From Flavobacterium cheongpyeongense (GTDB lineage: Bacteria > Bacteroidota > Bacteroidia > Flavobacteriales > Flavobacteriaceae), in NCBI RefSeq assembly GCF_003202435.1, contig NZ_QJHK01000002.1:468843-532842 (forward strand): a stretch of 64,000 nucleotides of DNA, written 5' to 3'. This document shows, piece by piece, positions 1-9,256 of the stretch. The position numbers and the translations under genes are program-made. The first letter of the stretch is position 1; each line of letters opens with the position of its first letter. The notes beneath the pieces were generated by a model. That model was not told where the DNA came from. It did no database searches and worked only from the letters and a program-made list of their open reading frames with translations.

Positions 1-2054
1 CTAAAAAAGCTACGCCAAGAACGTATGAAATAATTCCGAAACATGACGAATTGTATTTTGAAACTGCTTCAGATAAAGAAGCTTCTTCAACAGCTATTAC
101 TTTGCGTTACATCATAGACGAACCACTTATAAAAGATAGTCTTGTAACACGCAAAAACATCATGAACTCTTTTTATACCAGTATATTAAACAATCGTTTT
201 AACGAACTACTCTTAAAAAATCAAGGTTCAAGCCTGAATTTAAAAACCTATTTTAGCGAAATTTCAAGATTAAATACCACTTATAATATTTTGGCTTTAG
301 GTAAAAAAGGAAAAACGCTGGAGGCATTTGAAGAAGCCTACACAGAAGCAGAACGTTTAAAACGCTTTGGTGCGATACAAGCCGAATTAGACCGAACTAA
401 AAAACTCTTTATAAGTTCTTACGATGATTTTATCAGTAATAAAGATAAAATTGACAATGAAACATGGGCAGATAAATTGACAAACTATTTCCTGAAAGCC
501 AAACCATTCCTTTCCGCTGAGGATGATTACAAACTGATAACAGGCATTATTAAAAGCATCAGTTTAGAAGAATTGAATGCTTATGTGAAAACCATTCAAA
601 AACCAACAAATCAGGTGGTTTTGGTAACAGGTTCTGATCAGGATAAAAATGATTTCCCAAACAAAGAAGCCGTTGTTAATGTCATGAAAAAAGTAGAAAA
701 CATGACTTTAGAACCTTATACAAAAAAAGAAAACAATGCGCCTTTAATAGAAAAAGAATTAAAACCTGCTGCCATCAAAAAAACATTTGAAGTAGCCGGA
801 ATAAAAGATGCCAAAGGATATATTTTAGAAAATGAAGCTAAAGTAATTGTGCTCCCAACAACGTATTCTCAGGATCAGATTGTTTTCTCAGCATTTTCAA
901 AAGGCGGTAAATCTTTAGTAAAGACAGAAGATCTCGCTTCTGCCGAAATCGCAACTGTTATTGCAAGATCTTCCGGACTAGGGAACTTTGATAATTTAGG
1001 TTTAAAAGAAAAGCTCGCCGGAAAAATGGCACAGTCATCTCCATTTATTGGTGAAAATACGCAGGGATTCGAGGGAGGTTCGAATAAAGCCGATCTAGAA
1101 ACGATGCTACAAATGCTTTATCTTTCTTTTGAGTCACCACGTTTTGATTCGAACATTTTTACTATTCTAAAAGAACAATATAAAAACAATTTAGAGAATA
1201 TTAAAAACGACAATGAAAATGCTTTTAAAGAAGCTGTTGACTTAGCGAACTCGAACCAAAACCCACGTACGTTTCTGTTCAACGAAAAATTCCTGGAAGC
1301 TATTGATCTGAAAAAAGCTGAAAACATCTACCGTGACCGATTTAAAAATGCGGCCGACTTCACATTTATTTTTGTTGGAAATATTCCGGAATCAGGATTG
1401 GAATTGATTCAGAAGTACATCGGAAATCTAAAATCAAACCCGGCCTTAAAGGAGAATTATATCGATCATAACATCGAACCTAAAAAAGGAAAAACAGTCG
1501 TTCATTTTAAACGCCCAATGGAAGTTCCTAAGACAACTGTTTATTTAAACCTAACAGGTAAAACCGAGTACAGTAAAGAAAACGCAATGAATATTTATGT
1601 AATCGGGCAATTATTATCAAAACGATTCTTGCAGACCATCCGTGAAGAAGAAGGTGGAAGTTACGGGGTAAATGTTGGAGGCAATCTGGAACAGATTCCT
1701 TCACCAACTTTTAGTCTTGCCCTGACTTTTGACTGTAATCCTGATAAACAGGAAAAATTGATGCAGATTGTCTGGAAAGAATTAAATGATTTAAAGACGG
1801 TTCCGGTGAATGCAAATGATTTGGAGGACATTAAAAAAGCACTCCTAAAAAACAGAGAAGAATCGCTTAAAACCAATTCATTCTGGAACAGTACCATTTA
1901 TAATAACACTTTAAATCAGATTCCGTTTTTACAGGATGAAGACTATAAAAATTTAATTTCTAAAATTAATCAAAAAACTATTCAGCAGTTTAGTAAGCAC
2001 GTTTTGGATAGTTCTAGTAGTGTCGAAGTGATTATGAGTCCCGATCCCCAATAG
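1..2054 (+). CDS. M16 (insulinase) family peptidase, C-terminal part; 5' end lies before the window
   Basis: The reading frame is open to the left edge (first whole codon at base 3), so the N-terminus is outside the window. About 680 residues are visible. The last third has the usual M16 C-terminal signature: an Arg in KRFLQTIREEEGGSYGV followed by the SYG segment that forms the R/Y substrate-binding pair. The preceding part is a helix-rich linker and an inactive-type M16 half. M16 proteins of Bacteroidetes are periplasmic or outer-membrane zinc peptidases of about 900 residues with an HxxEH site near the N-terminus; that site is not in view, so activity cannot be judged. A strong terminator follows. 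The family call is firm; substrate is unknown. Confidence 0.85.
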   Translation, partial: KKATPRTYEIIPKHDELYFETASDKEASSTAITLRYIIDEPLIKDSLVTRKNIMNSFYTSILNNRFNELLLKNQGSSLNLKTYFSEISRLNTTYNILALGKKGKTLEAFEEAYTEAERLKRFGAIQAELDRTKKLFISSYDDFISNKDKIDNETWADKLTNYFLKAKPFLSAEDDYKLITGIIKSISLEELNAYVKTIQKPTNQVVLVTGSDQDKNDFPNKEAVVNVMKKVENMTLEPYTKKENNAPLIEKELKPAAIKKTFEVAGIKDAKGYILENEAKVIVLPTTYSQDQIVFSAFSKGGKSLVKTEDLASAEIATVIARSSGLGNFDNLGLKEKLAGKMAQSSPFIGENTQGFEGGSNKADLETMLQMLYLSFESPRFDSNIFTILKEQYKNNLENIKNDNENAFKEAVDLANSNQNPRTFLFNEKFLEAIDLKKAENIYRDRFKNAADFTFIFVGNIPESGLELIQKYIGNLKSNPALKENYIDHNIEPKKGKTVVHFKRPMEVPKTTVYLNLTGKTEYSKENAMNIYVIGQLLSKRFLQTIREEEGGSYGVNVGGNLEQIPSPTFSLALTFDCNPDKQEKLMQIVWKELNDLKTVPVNANDLEDIKKALLKNREESLKTNSFWNSTIYNNTLNQIPFLQDEDYKNLISKINQKTIQQFSKHVLDSSSSVEVIMSPDPQ

Positions 2055-2100
2055 GGATAATATGAACTTTAACATTCATTTTTTATTTTAAATTAGTTTA

Positions 2101-2138
2101 AAAAGGTTGTCCGAAAAGTAAGGACAACCTTTTTTTTT
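2101..2138 (+). terminator. Rho-independent terminator after the M16 peptidase
   Basis: A perfect 9-bp stem (AGGTTGTCC at 2104-2112 with GGACAACCT at 2122-2130) has a 9-nt loop and a run of eight T. It lies about 50 bases after the peptidase stop. Confidence 0.9.
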
Positions 2139-2337
2139 AACCCAGAATCCGTTTCAGACCTCGTAGCAAAACGGAATTATTCAATAAAAACAAGAGCACA
2201 CGAACCATTTTTGTATAAAGATTACTTTTGCATTTTGAGTTTAAAAACAGAAGACCCAAGTTCAACGTGTCCTGAACTCCACTAAAAAAATAAACTCGGG
2301 AAAAAAGTTCTTATTTTTGCAGAAGGCATCGAAGATT

Positions 2338-2594
2338 TCATTTGACCAATATTGGTTTGAGATATCCGTTTATAGGTACTAACATTACAATTTCATTTTC
2401 TACTATTTTAATTTGTATTTCAAGTAAATCTAGCTGTTCAACAGTTAGCGTGTGGATAAGCATCCGTTTGTAAAAAGCGTCAAATCTTTTATCCAATTTG
2501 ATATTAACTTAAAAACTCAAATCTGTATTCGCCATCGCCCCAAATGCCCGTTTTTTTCATTTTTTACTTCGTAACAGTTACAATATGGGCAATG
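2338..2594 (-). pseudogene. Zinc-ribbon transposase-like remnant
   Basis: This lies in the otherwise gene-free 2139-2757 stretch. The - strand from 2594 encodes HCPYCNCYEVKNEKNGHLGRW and then stops. This resembles the N-terminal CxxC zinc ribbon of several IS transposases (CPYC...KNG...G..R). After a frame change the same strand encodes a 54-residue open stretch ending at 2338 with KRFDAFYKRMLIHTLTVEQL and a helical continuation. No full transposase, terminal inverted repeat or target duplication was found. I read it as an old, frame-broken insertion-sequence fragment. The exact IS family is not determined, and the second fragment may be unrelated. Confidence 0.35.
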
Positions 2595-2757
2595 CAAAAC
2601 AGAAAGACTCAATATTTAGAAAATCCAGCAATATTATCAGGTAAAAACATTAAGGAGTATTCTTTTTTTTTTCCTATGAAGTGAATGAAGGACTACACTT
2701 ATCAGCTCCTGAAAAAGTCATTATTAGTTACTATGTTATTTTCGATTTTTGAAATTT

Positions 2758-3555
2758 TTATTTGTTCAATTGCTTAAGGACATTTTTTTCTAAAATTCCA
2801 TACGCAAAATGCTGTAGATTAATTAAAACAGAGGTGCCTTTACCAACGATGTTTCTAAATTTTGGTTGATCCGTTTGAACTACTTTGAGTATTTTTTCTG
2901 CTACTATTATTGGATCTTCTGCACTTTTTACTAATTCAACAGTAAATTTTTCAATCTTAGCCCTTAAGGAATTGTATGCCTCAATTTTATTTAAAGGAGA
3001 CGCTGAGTTGTCCATAATGCTGGTTTTAAAAGCAGAGGGTTCAATCATAGCAACACTAATATTAAATTCATTCAACTCATAACGCAATGATTTGAAATAA
3101 CCTTCTAAAGCGTGTTTAGAAGCAGCGTAGTAGGCAGCATTAGGAAAAGATACAAGCCCTACAATAGAACCTACAGTAATAATTTTACCAAATTTTTGTT
3201 TTCTAAAATGAGGTAATATTGCATTAGTTACCTTGATAGTCCCCCAAAAGTTAGTTTCAAATTGCTTTCTTCCTAAGTCAATAGGAATTTCTTCGGCAAT
3301 ACCTGATACTAAAAAGCCTGCATTGTTTATAAGGATGTCCAATTGAGGTATTTGTTTAAATAGCCTTTCTGAAAAAGTACTTATTGACTGTTCAGAATCC
3401 AGGTCTAATGCAATCATTTTGAAAGGTAACTCTGCCACATATTTTTCAGGGTTTCTACTGGTTCCAATTACATTATAACCATTTTGATGTAGCTTGTTTG
3501 CGATTAACAGACCAAAACCTGATGATGCACCTGTTATTAAAATTGTTTGTTTCAT
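2758..3555 (-). CDS. Short-chain dehydrogenase/reductase (SDR)
   Basis: Classical SDR of 265 residues, the usual length. The N-terminal Rossmann motif is TGASSGFG (about residues 7-14). NNAG follows at about residue 97, and the catalytic Ser...YxxxK appears as a Ser in VGSIVG and YYAASK near residues 150-160. These residues predict an NAD(P)H-dependent oxidoreductase acting on a small carbonyl or alcohol substrate; the substrate cannot be inferred. The gene stands alone on the - strand. A TetR-type remnant and palindromic sites lie just upstream, so it was probably once controlled by that regulator. It ends in a gene-poor stretch. Confidence 0.9.
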   Translation of the reverse strand: MKQTILITGASSGFGLLIANKLHQNGYNVIGTSRNPEKYVAELPFKMIALDLDSEQSISTFSERLFKQIPQLDILINNAGFLVSGIAEEIPIDLGRKQFETNFWGTIKVTNAILPHFRKQKFGKIITVGSIVGLVSFPNAAYYAASKHALEGYFKSLRYELNEFNISVAMIEPSAFKTSIMDNSASPLNKIEAYNSLRAKIEKFTVELVKSAEDPIIVAEKILKVVQTDQPKFRNIVGKGTSVLINLQHFAYGILEKNVLKQLNK

Positions 3556-3591
3556 AATTATTTTTATTTTATTAATTGGTTTAAGTTGTTT

Positions 3592-3673
3592 TAGACTTTT
3601 TAGTCTATTTTACTAACTGTTTTTACTGATCATTTTAAATAAGTAAGCGGTTTTAAATAGACTAAAAAGTATA
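3592..3673 (-). promoter_or_regulatory. Candidate operator pair upstream of the SDR gene
   Basis: TAGACT-TTTT-AGTCTA (3592-3607) is a perfect 6-bp inverted repeat with a 4-nt spacer, 37 bases before the SDR start codon. A second imperfect copy, TAGACT-AAAA-AGTATA, lies at 3658-3673. A related half (TAGTCTG) lies near 3912, upstream of the TetR remnant. Two copies with the same arm and spacer suggest a dimeric repressor site. Binding by the TetR remnant's ancestor is inference. Confidence 0.45.
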
Positions 3674-3730
3674 TTTTTAGATCAAAAAAAAATTAGGTTG
3701 AATCCTTTCCCAATTCCTTTTTAGATTTTA

Positions 3731-3865
3731 TTAATACCCTACTTTTGTTAATTCTCTAGCCACAAATACATCATCAATATTAGCTTCTGAAATTCCCTTT
3801 TAATTATAAATAGAAGCGGCAGTTTCTATAATGAACTGTTTTGTTCTTTTAGCTTTTGCTAACAT
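3731..3865 (-). pseudogene. TetR-family regulator remnant (N-terminal HTH start, internal stop)
   Basis: From the ATG at 3863-3865 the - strand encodes MLAKAKRTKQFIIETAASIYN, then an in-frame TAA at 3800-3802, then KGISEANIDDVFVAR in the same frame until a stop at 3731. Together these match the first helices of a TetR N-terminal domain (R.K..I...A..L.....G......D.). The stop falls inside the DNA-binding domain and the rest of the roughly 190-residue family length is missing, so this is not functional. It lies upstream of the SDR gene in the usual position for its repressor. Confidence 0.6.
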
Positions 3866-3990
3866 GTCGATATAATTTTACGAGGTAAAAATATACCAAA
3901 AAGTTTATTTTGTAGTCTGTTTTAATCTTTTTATAAATACTTTAACTTTTATAATGCTAACAATGTTAAATTAACCGGAATTATTTATAA

Positions 3991-4188
3991 AATCCATTTT
4001 CCTTAATCGATTTTTTCTTTTTAGTGTTTTCAATATCTTTTTGTATTTCAGCACAAAACCAAACTGAAGGAGATCTGATTGCTACTGTTTCTAAAAAAAC
4101 AAAGCCTTTAAATTCTCTGGATATAGATTCTTTATATGCCATAAAAAACCTGTTTTATGACATTTTATCTGTGGCTAACAGAGCATAA
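3991..4188 (+). pseudogene. Remnant of a small secreted protein
   Basis: An open frame without a start codon encodes a hydrophobic stretch (FFFLVFSISFCISAQNQTEG) like a Bacteroidetes signal peptide ending in Ala-Gln. About 35 polar residues follow, ending SLYAIKNLFYDILSVANRA. An in-frame stop directly precedes the signal peptide and no ATG is present. I do not recognise the family. Nothing else is supported between 3866 and 4369. Confidence 0.3.
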
Positions 4189-4369
4189 AACTAAATTTAC
4201 GGCTAGTAGGTTTAATTATTATTTAATCCAATTAAGGTAATTTATCTTTTTAAATTATGAGAGATTCTAACTTTTTTAGTGCAATGAATTTTTAATCTTA
4301 AGGAAGACAAATGTTAAATAATAAATTGAAATTTATGCAAGACCGTTTAAAAATAAATTCTATTCAAGA

Positions 4370-5230
4370 GTGATAAATAAAAAAAAATCAATATTGATTG
4401 GTTGTGATGATACTTTGATTTTAACTCAGGTATTAAATGCCCTTACTGCAATCTCTGAATTTGCATTTTCTTATATTACTGTATTAAGAGCTATTGATTT
4501 AGTGAATACTGCCAAATCATTAAATCCTGACTTAATCATTATGTGTTTTAGAAGAAATCAACACATAATAAACAATAATCTTTCTAATTTAAGTAAGATT
4601 GAGACTCCCATTTTATGCCTTAATCAAAATTATGAATGTGAATCCAATTGCTGGTCAAAAAACTGCATTATTTTCTCGTATCCGTATAAACATCTAAACA
4701 ATATTGACTTTTTGAATTACAGAATAAAATCTTTATTTAAATTCAAACCAGATGAAATCCAACAAAACGCTACAAAATCATTTACTGGAAAATTTTCACA
4801 AAACAACACGAGAGAATTAAGCCATTATGTAATGGAACTTGATCAAAAAATAGAAATATTACAAAAAGTAAAAACTCGTATTTCATCTCTTTACCCCAAT
4901 GTAAATGACTCCATTCGAAAAGAACTAATCTCTATTGTCAACTCTATAAGAACAGTTGCCAACGATACTAAAATTTGGGATGATTTTAAAATTTACTTTG
5001 AACAAGCAAATCCCAATTTTTTAGTAAAACTAGCCCAAAAACATCCTTCTCTAAGTTCAAAAGATCTAAAATATTGTTGTTATATAAAAATGAATATGAG
5101 TAATAATGACATTACCAATCTCCTTGGAATCAACCAAAATAGTGTAAGAACCCATAAATACCGTCTAAAGAAAAAGTTGACTTTAAAAAAAGAACAAGAT
5201 ATTATTTCATATTTAAGAAGCGTATCTTAA
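4370..5230 (+). CDS. Response-regulator-like protein with LuxR-type HTH and degenerate receiver domain
   Basis: 286 residues. Residues 1-125 have the alternating strand/helix pattern of a receiver domain (KKSILIGCDDTLILTQVLN at the start, PDLIIMCFRR at the usual phospho-acceptor site). The acceptor Asp is replaced by Cys. The last 65 residues (LSSKDLKYCCYIKMNMSNND, then ITNLLGINQNSVRTHKYRLKKK) are the Bacteroidetes version of a LuxR/GerE HTH. The predicted start is GTG at 4370, because no in-frame ATG exists between the upstream stop and the receiver fold. The gene is co-oriented with the injection-system operon and about 510 bases before it, so it is a candidate activator of that operon; this is inference. 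Confidence 0.75.
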   Translation: MINKKKSILIGCDDTLILTQVLNALTAISEFAFSYITVLRAIDLVNTAKSLNPDLIIMCFRRNQHIINNNLSNLSKIETPILCLNQNYECESNCWSKNCIIFSYPYKHLNNIDFLNYRIKSLFKFKPDEIQQNATKSFTGKFSQNNTRELSHYVMELDQKIEILQKVKTRISSLYPNVNDSIRKELISIVNSIRTVANDTKIWDDFKIYFEQANPNFLVKLAQKHPSLSSKDLKYCCYIKMNMSNNDITNLLGINQNSVRTHKYRLKKKLTLKKEQDIISYLRSVS

Positions 5231-5743
5231 TTTTATAAAGTACAATATCCTTTAGCCTCTATTTTTATATTACTTACAGGTTCAACCTGGCAGTATTAAT
5301 ACCAGGTTTCCCAGATTAAAATTTGCTGATTTTTTCATTTCTTTTCTCCTTGATTCCCATCAAAACTGAAAACGTATTACCGAGTACATCATTCGATCCA
5401 AAATGGCATTGACAATTGTTTTTTCTTCAAGTCATACCAGCTTTTATTGGTAACTGCGAACAAAATAAGGAGCTGTTTTTTTTTGAAATTCAAGTATTAA
5501 AAAAATATTTATTCTTTTAGCTGAACCTGTTTAAATTTCAAGTTAAACCTGAACACTACTCATTTGCATTCCAAAAAATGTCTACATTTTGTCTACAAAA
5601 AAATGTCTTTTTAAAAAAAATGTACACGAAACGTATATAAGTATTTCATTACAAATCAAAATAACAAGTTTACATTTACCTAATAATAATTAAGTCAATA
5701 CCCTTCTTTATTATAGATTTTTGTTTTAAATAAAAAAAAGTTT
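5231..5743. other. Long 5' region of the injection-system operon, no gene
   Basis: No supportable coding sequence. It contains an inverted repeat (AACCTGG 5284-5290 / CCAGGTT 5302-5308) without a T-run, and from about 5575 an AT-rich segment with tandem TGTCTACA repeats. The transcription start of the operon is presumably in its last 150 bases. Confidence 0.5.
5579..5607 (+). repeat. Tandem TGTCTACA repeats upstream of the eCIS operon
   Basis: TGTCTACA occurs at 5579-5586 and 5590-5597, exactly 11 bases apart, with a third partial copy (TGTC) at 5604-5607. One-turn spacing is typical of direct-repeat activator sites. A TGTACA lies at 5621-5626. The regulator is unknown; the LuxR-type protein upstream is an obvious candidate. 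Confidence 0.45.
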
Positions 5744-6304
5744 ATGCTAATGCAATCACTCCAATTTACTGCTAATGTTCTTGATCAATATATCAGGAAT
5801 AAGTTTCAATTGGATGAAAGCAAAGTGATTCTAAACAATATTATAGATTCTAATGGTTCAATACCTACAAAGAATGAAAACAAAATAGTGGTAACCTTAA
5901 TCAATATTGAACAAGAAACATTACAGCCTTTTTATGTCCGAAATCAAAAATTACCTAATGGAAATTATGGTGAATTAAATCCTTCGCAACGATTTAATTT
6001 AGATTTATTAATAACATCCAATTTTGACGATTACAATGAATCACTGAAATTTTTGAATGCAGTTATTCAATTTTTTCAATCTCATGTTGTGTTGGATGCG
6101 ACAGCTTTTTCGAATATACCAAAGAATTTAAACAAACTCGAATTTGAAATTGAAAAGTTAAATTACAATCAAATGCACAGTTTGTGGACAGCAATGGGAG
6201 CTAAATACCAACCCTCGATAGTGTATAAAGCACGTTTGATAACCATTCAGTCTTATGAAAACGAAAGCTTTACTGCTGCTATCAATAAAACCGAAAATAA
6301 TTAA
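5744..6304 (+). CDS. DUF4255 (Pvc16 N-terminal) protein, putative tail-terminator/cap
   Basis: 186 residues. The N-terminal FTANVLDQYIRNKF, the central QRFNLDLLITSNFDDYNESL and the C-terminal LWTAMGAKYQPSIVYKARLI are characteristic of DUF4255, the N-terminal domain of Pvc16/Afp16. In studied eCIS particles this protein caps the distal end of the sheath-tube and sets final length. It is the first gene of the operon, just before an unknown protein and the sheath, the usual position. An in-frame ATG at 5750 is an alternative start. Confident in family; the cap role is from related systems. Confidence 0.85.
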   Translation: MLMQSLQFTANVLDQYIRNKFQLDESKVILNNIIDSNGSIPTKNENKIVVTLINIEQETLQPFYVRNQKLPNGNYGELNPSQRFNLDLLITSNFDDYNESLKFLNAVIQFFQSHVVLDATAFSNIPKNLNKLEFEIEKLNYNQMHSLWTAMGAKYQPSIVYKARLITIQSYENESFTAAINKTENN

Positions 6305-6315
6305 TACTAAACCGT

Positions 6316-7131
6316 ATGAATAGCCAATACAATATCGTTTTTTCTATACAGGTTTTTCATGAGTATTTTGAAAAAGAGATATGTAAATATATTGATATTC
6401 AACCCAATAAAACTACAGCAAATAGTATTAACCGATATGGATTTAAAATAAATCGAAATGGAAATACTTTTGAGTTTTACAGCAATGTTCCTAAAAACAT
6501 ATCAGACTATTTAAATTATATACAAGCTAATAGCCAACAGGACTGTTTTGAATTTGATCTAACCTCAACAGATTCTAACTTTACACTATATACAGAACTG
6601 CCAACAAATTGGACTGATCAATTTATTTACACAAGTTCTAATACGGTCTATGAAAATCAAAAATTAGTTTTAACTGCAGCGAGCATTCCTAGTACAAATT
6701 CGGCTATCATTGGTTCTGTAAAAATTTATTTTAAAGATATAATAGCGCTGCTAAGTACAAATAATGAATGTAATTATACCATTAAATATGAATCTAGAGC
6801 TACACAATGGAGATATTACATTATCAATAAAAGTGAAATTCCGCTTAATAATCCTGAAATAGTGAGTAAAATTCCTGTTGATTTTGAGCAGGCAATAACT
6901 GTGACACTCCAAAATGGCAATAGAGCAGTACTCTTTTCATCTGGTAAAAACTTAATGAAAATGAGTGAAATAGCAAAATACCAATTTGATTTGGTAGATA
7001 GATCAACTATGAGTAATCAAAAAGGAAAAACAATCTTTAAAGGTTTACCAAACCCTAGCCCAAAGAACATTGGTATTGAGGAAGAAAACAAAGAAAAAAT
7101 AGTTACATCCTCCATGTATGTGTATATATAA
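6316..7131 (+). CDS. Uncharacterised eCIS-operon protein between cap and sheath
   Basis: 271 residues, 11 bases after the cap gene and 28 before the sheath. No signal peptide or membrane segment is visible; it appears mostly beta-strand, with a C-terminal basic linker containing GKTIFKGLPNPSPKNIG. I do not recognise a named domain. Position between the cap and the sheath suggests a second cap component or cap adaptor, as other Bacteroidetes systems carry extra cap proteins, but nothing in the sequence proves it. Confidence 0.6.
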   Translation: MNSQYNIVFSIQVFHEYFEKEICKYIDIQPNKTTANSINRYGFKINRNGNTFEFYSNVPKNISDYLNYIQANSQQDCFEFDLTSTDSNFTLYTELPTNWTDQFIYTSSNTVYENQKLVLTAASIPSTNSAIIGSVKIYFKDIIALLSTNNECNYTIKYESRATQWRYYIINKSEIPLNNPEIVSKIPVDFEQAITVTLQNGNRAVLFSSGKNLMKMSEIAKYQFDLVDRSTMSNQKGKTIFKGLPNPSPKNIGIEEENKEKIVTSSMYVYI

Positions 7132-7159
7132 TTAATTAATAAAATAAATATGAAAAACC

Positions 7160-8737
7160 ATGATTGAGTCTAACATTAAATCACCAGGTGTCTACATTAA
7201 TGAATTAAATGCTTTTCCTAATTCAGTAGTCCCTGTTGCCACCGCAGTACCCGCCTTTATTGGCTATACTCCCACAGCATCGTATGAAGGAAAATCATAC
7301 ACAAATGTGGCGCAAAAGATCACTTCTTTTGCCGAATTTCAGGCTATTTATTGTTTTCCGGATCCTGCTCCTCCTGCAAGTCCTGCCAAACAATATGCTC
7401 CGGAATATTATATGGTAAAACAAAAAAGTCAGCCAACAAAAGGTGATTATATGCTTATAGACAATGCATATTACTCTATTGTTCCAGACCCAAATACTAT
7501 CTATTATTTGTACAATAGTATCAAATTGTTTTATGAAAACGGTGGTGGTGATGCCTACATTGTATCCGTAGGTCCTTATGGTGCCCCTTCAAAAAACCCA
7601 ATGAATCCTGGAGACCAAATTATAAATCCAAATGTACAATTAGCTGATTTACAAAATGGTTTATCCTTACTCTTAAATGAACAAGAACCTACCATGTATA
7701 TCTGTCCAGAAGCAACACTACTTTCTGTAGATAACAATGGTACCTTAATGCAGCAAATGTTATTGCAATGCACCCAAACACAAACAGCTGTTGCTATTTT
7801 TGACATTATAGGAGGACGCAATCCAGACCCTATCATGTATCCAAACGATATTGAGACGTTTAGAAACAATACAGGTTCACAAGGTTTAAATTACGGAGCA
7901 GCTTATTATCCTTTTATAGGAACAACAATAATGCAAAATCAGGATATAGACTATACTAATTTATTTGGTGGTGATACAAAACAGCTTGAAGCATTATTAA
8001 ATCCTGCAGATAATCCAAACCCAAGTGTGGCAAGCATTATGACCAACATCAACAATCCATCTTCAGGGCTTAGTGTGACGCAAAATAACAATGCTTTAAT
8101 AAATGCTAGCAAAACCTATAGCCTTATGATTAAGCATATCTTGTTTGATGCTAATATTTTACCTCCAAGCGGTGGAATGGCTGGAGTTATTGCTACAACA
8201 GATAACCAAGAAGGAGTTTGGCAAGCTCCAGCAAACACTTCTATAGTGGGAGTCTCATCTTTACCTATTCGTTTATCGGAAACACAACAAGGTAGTCTAA
8301 ATGTAGATGCTGTTTCTGGAAAATCAATTAATGCCATTCGCTTTTTCAATGGTCTGGGAATTTTAATTTGGGGAGCCAGAACTTTAGATGGAAATAGTCA
8401 AGACTGGAGATATCTTCCGGTTAGGAGAACAATGACCTTTTTAGAGCAATCCTGTAAACTAGCGGCTAATGCTTATGTTTTTGAACCAAATGATAAAAAC
8501 ACCTGGGAAGCAGTAAAAGCAATGATTGGAAGCTTTTTAACTTCTATTTGGAAAGAAGGTGGACTCCAGGGTGCATCAGCTTCAGACGCTTTTTCTGTTG
8601 CCTGTGGGTTAGGTACTACTATGACTTCAGAAGATATTTTAAATGGATTTATGAAAGTAACTATCAAAGTAGCTATAGTTCGACCAGCTGAATTTATAGT
8701 ACTAACTTTTCAACAACAAATGGCTACTTCTAGCTAG
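7160..8737 (+). CDS. Contractile tail sheath protein
   Basis: 525 residues. It opens with SPGVYINELNAFPNSVVPVA followed by PAFIGYT, the start shared by eCIS and phage sheath proteins, which provides the inter-subunit strand exchange. The C-terminal part has GLGILIWGARTLDGNSQDW, RYLPVRR and FEPNDKNTWEAVK, the conserved sheath core. Sheath subunits stack around the tube and contract to drive it out. Only one sheath gene is present, whereas Afp and PVC carry two or three, so the sheath is probably homomeric. Very confident. Confidence 0.97.
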   Translation: MIESNIKSPGVYINELNAFPNSVVPVATAVPAFIGYTPTASYEGKSYTNVAQKITSFAEFQAIYCFPDPAPPASPAKQYAPEYYMVKQKSQPTKGDYMLIDNAYYSIVPDPNTIYYLYNSIKLFYENGGGDAYIVSVGPYGAPSKNPMNPGDQIINPNVQLADLQNGLSLLLNEQEPTMYICPEATLLSVDNNGTLMQQMLLQCTQTQTAVAIFDIIGGRNPDPIMYPNDIETFRNNTGSQGLNYGAAYYPFIGTTIMQNQDIDYTNLFGGDTKQLEALLNPADNPNPSVASIMTNINNPSSGLSVTQNNNALINASKTYSLMIKHILFDANILPPSGGMAGVIATTDNQEGVWQAPANTSIVGVSSLPIRLSETQQGSLNVDAVSGKSINAIRFFNGLGILIWGARTLDGNSQDWRYLPVRRTMTFLEQSCKLAANAYVFEPNDKNTWEAVKAMIGSFLTSIWKEGGLQGASASDAFSVACGLGTTMTSEDILNGFMKVTIKVAIVRPAEFIVLTFQQQMATSS

Positions 8738-8788
8738 ACAAATAAACACATAAATAAAAATTTTAATCAATCTAAAAAATAAAATATT

Positions 8789-9256
8789 ATGGCAGCAGAT
8801 GACGGAAGCGTAGAAGGCGCAACATGGCCCATGCCAAAGTTCCGATTTGAAGTAGATTTAGGAACTGAATTAACAAAAGTAGCATTCCAGGAAGTATCCG
8901 GAATGGATGTAGAAAATCAAATCATTGAATATCGAAAAAGTAATAGCCCGCTTTTTTCAACAGAAAAAATGCCAGGCATTACAAAGTACGGAAACGTTAC
9001 TATGAAACGAGGCGTTTTTGTTAACGACAATAGTTTTTGGGATTGGCATGCACAAATAACGATGAACACTATCAAAAGACGAACTGTTATTATTCGTTTA
9101 TTGGATGAAAAAGGTGGAACAACTATGCAATGGCAATTAAACAATGCCTGGCCTACCAAAATTACAAGTACCGATTTAAAATCTGATGGTAATGAAGTAG
9201 CGGTAGATACAATAGAAATTGCACACGAACAATTGGTAATTACTAATGGCAAATAA
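8789..9256 (+). CDS. Inner tube protein 1 (gp19/Hcp-like)
   Basis: 155 residues. WPMPKFRFEVDLG, FQEVSGMD, the strand TKYGNVTMKRGVF and the C-terminal MQWQLNNAWPTKI...DLKSDGNEVAVDTIEIAHE are the typical features of gp19-family tube proteins, which form hexameric rings stacked inside the sheath. It follows the sheath gene and overlaps the second tube gene by 11 bases, so the two are probably translated together. Very confident. Confidence 0.95.
   Translation: MAADDGSVEGATWPMPKFRFEVDLGTELTKVAFQEVSGMDVENQIIEYRKSNSPLFSTEKMPGITKYGNVTMKRGVFVNDNSFWDWHAQITMNTIKRRTVIIRLLDEKGGTTMQWQLNNAWPTKITSTDLKSDGNEVAVDTIEIAHEQLVITNGK

Noticed and set aside
1118..1327. Antisense reading frames within large genes, such as this one inside the peptidase
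   Set aside because: They overlap well-supported coding sequence, carry no recognisable domain and mirror the codon usage of the sense gene.
5284..5308. AACCTGG/CCAGGTT inverted repeat as terminator of the LuxR-type gene
   Set aside because: The stem is only 7 bp with an 11-nt loop and no T-run follows.
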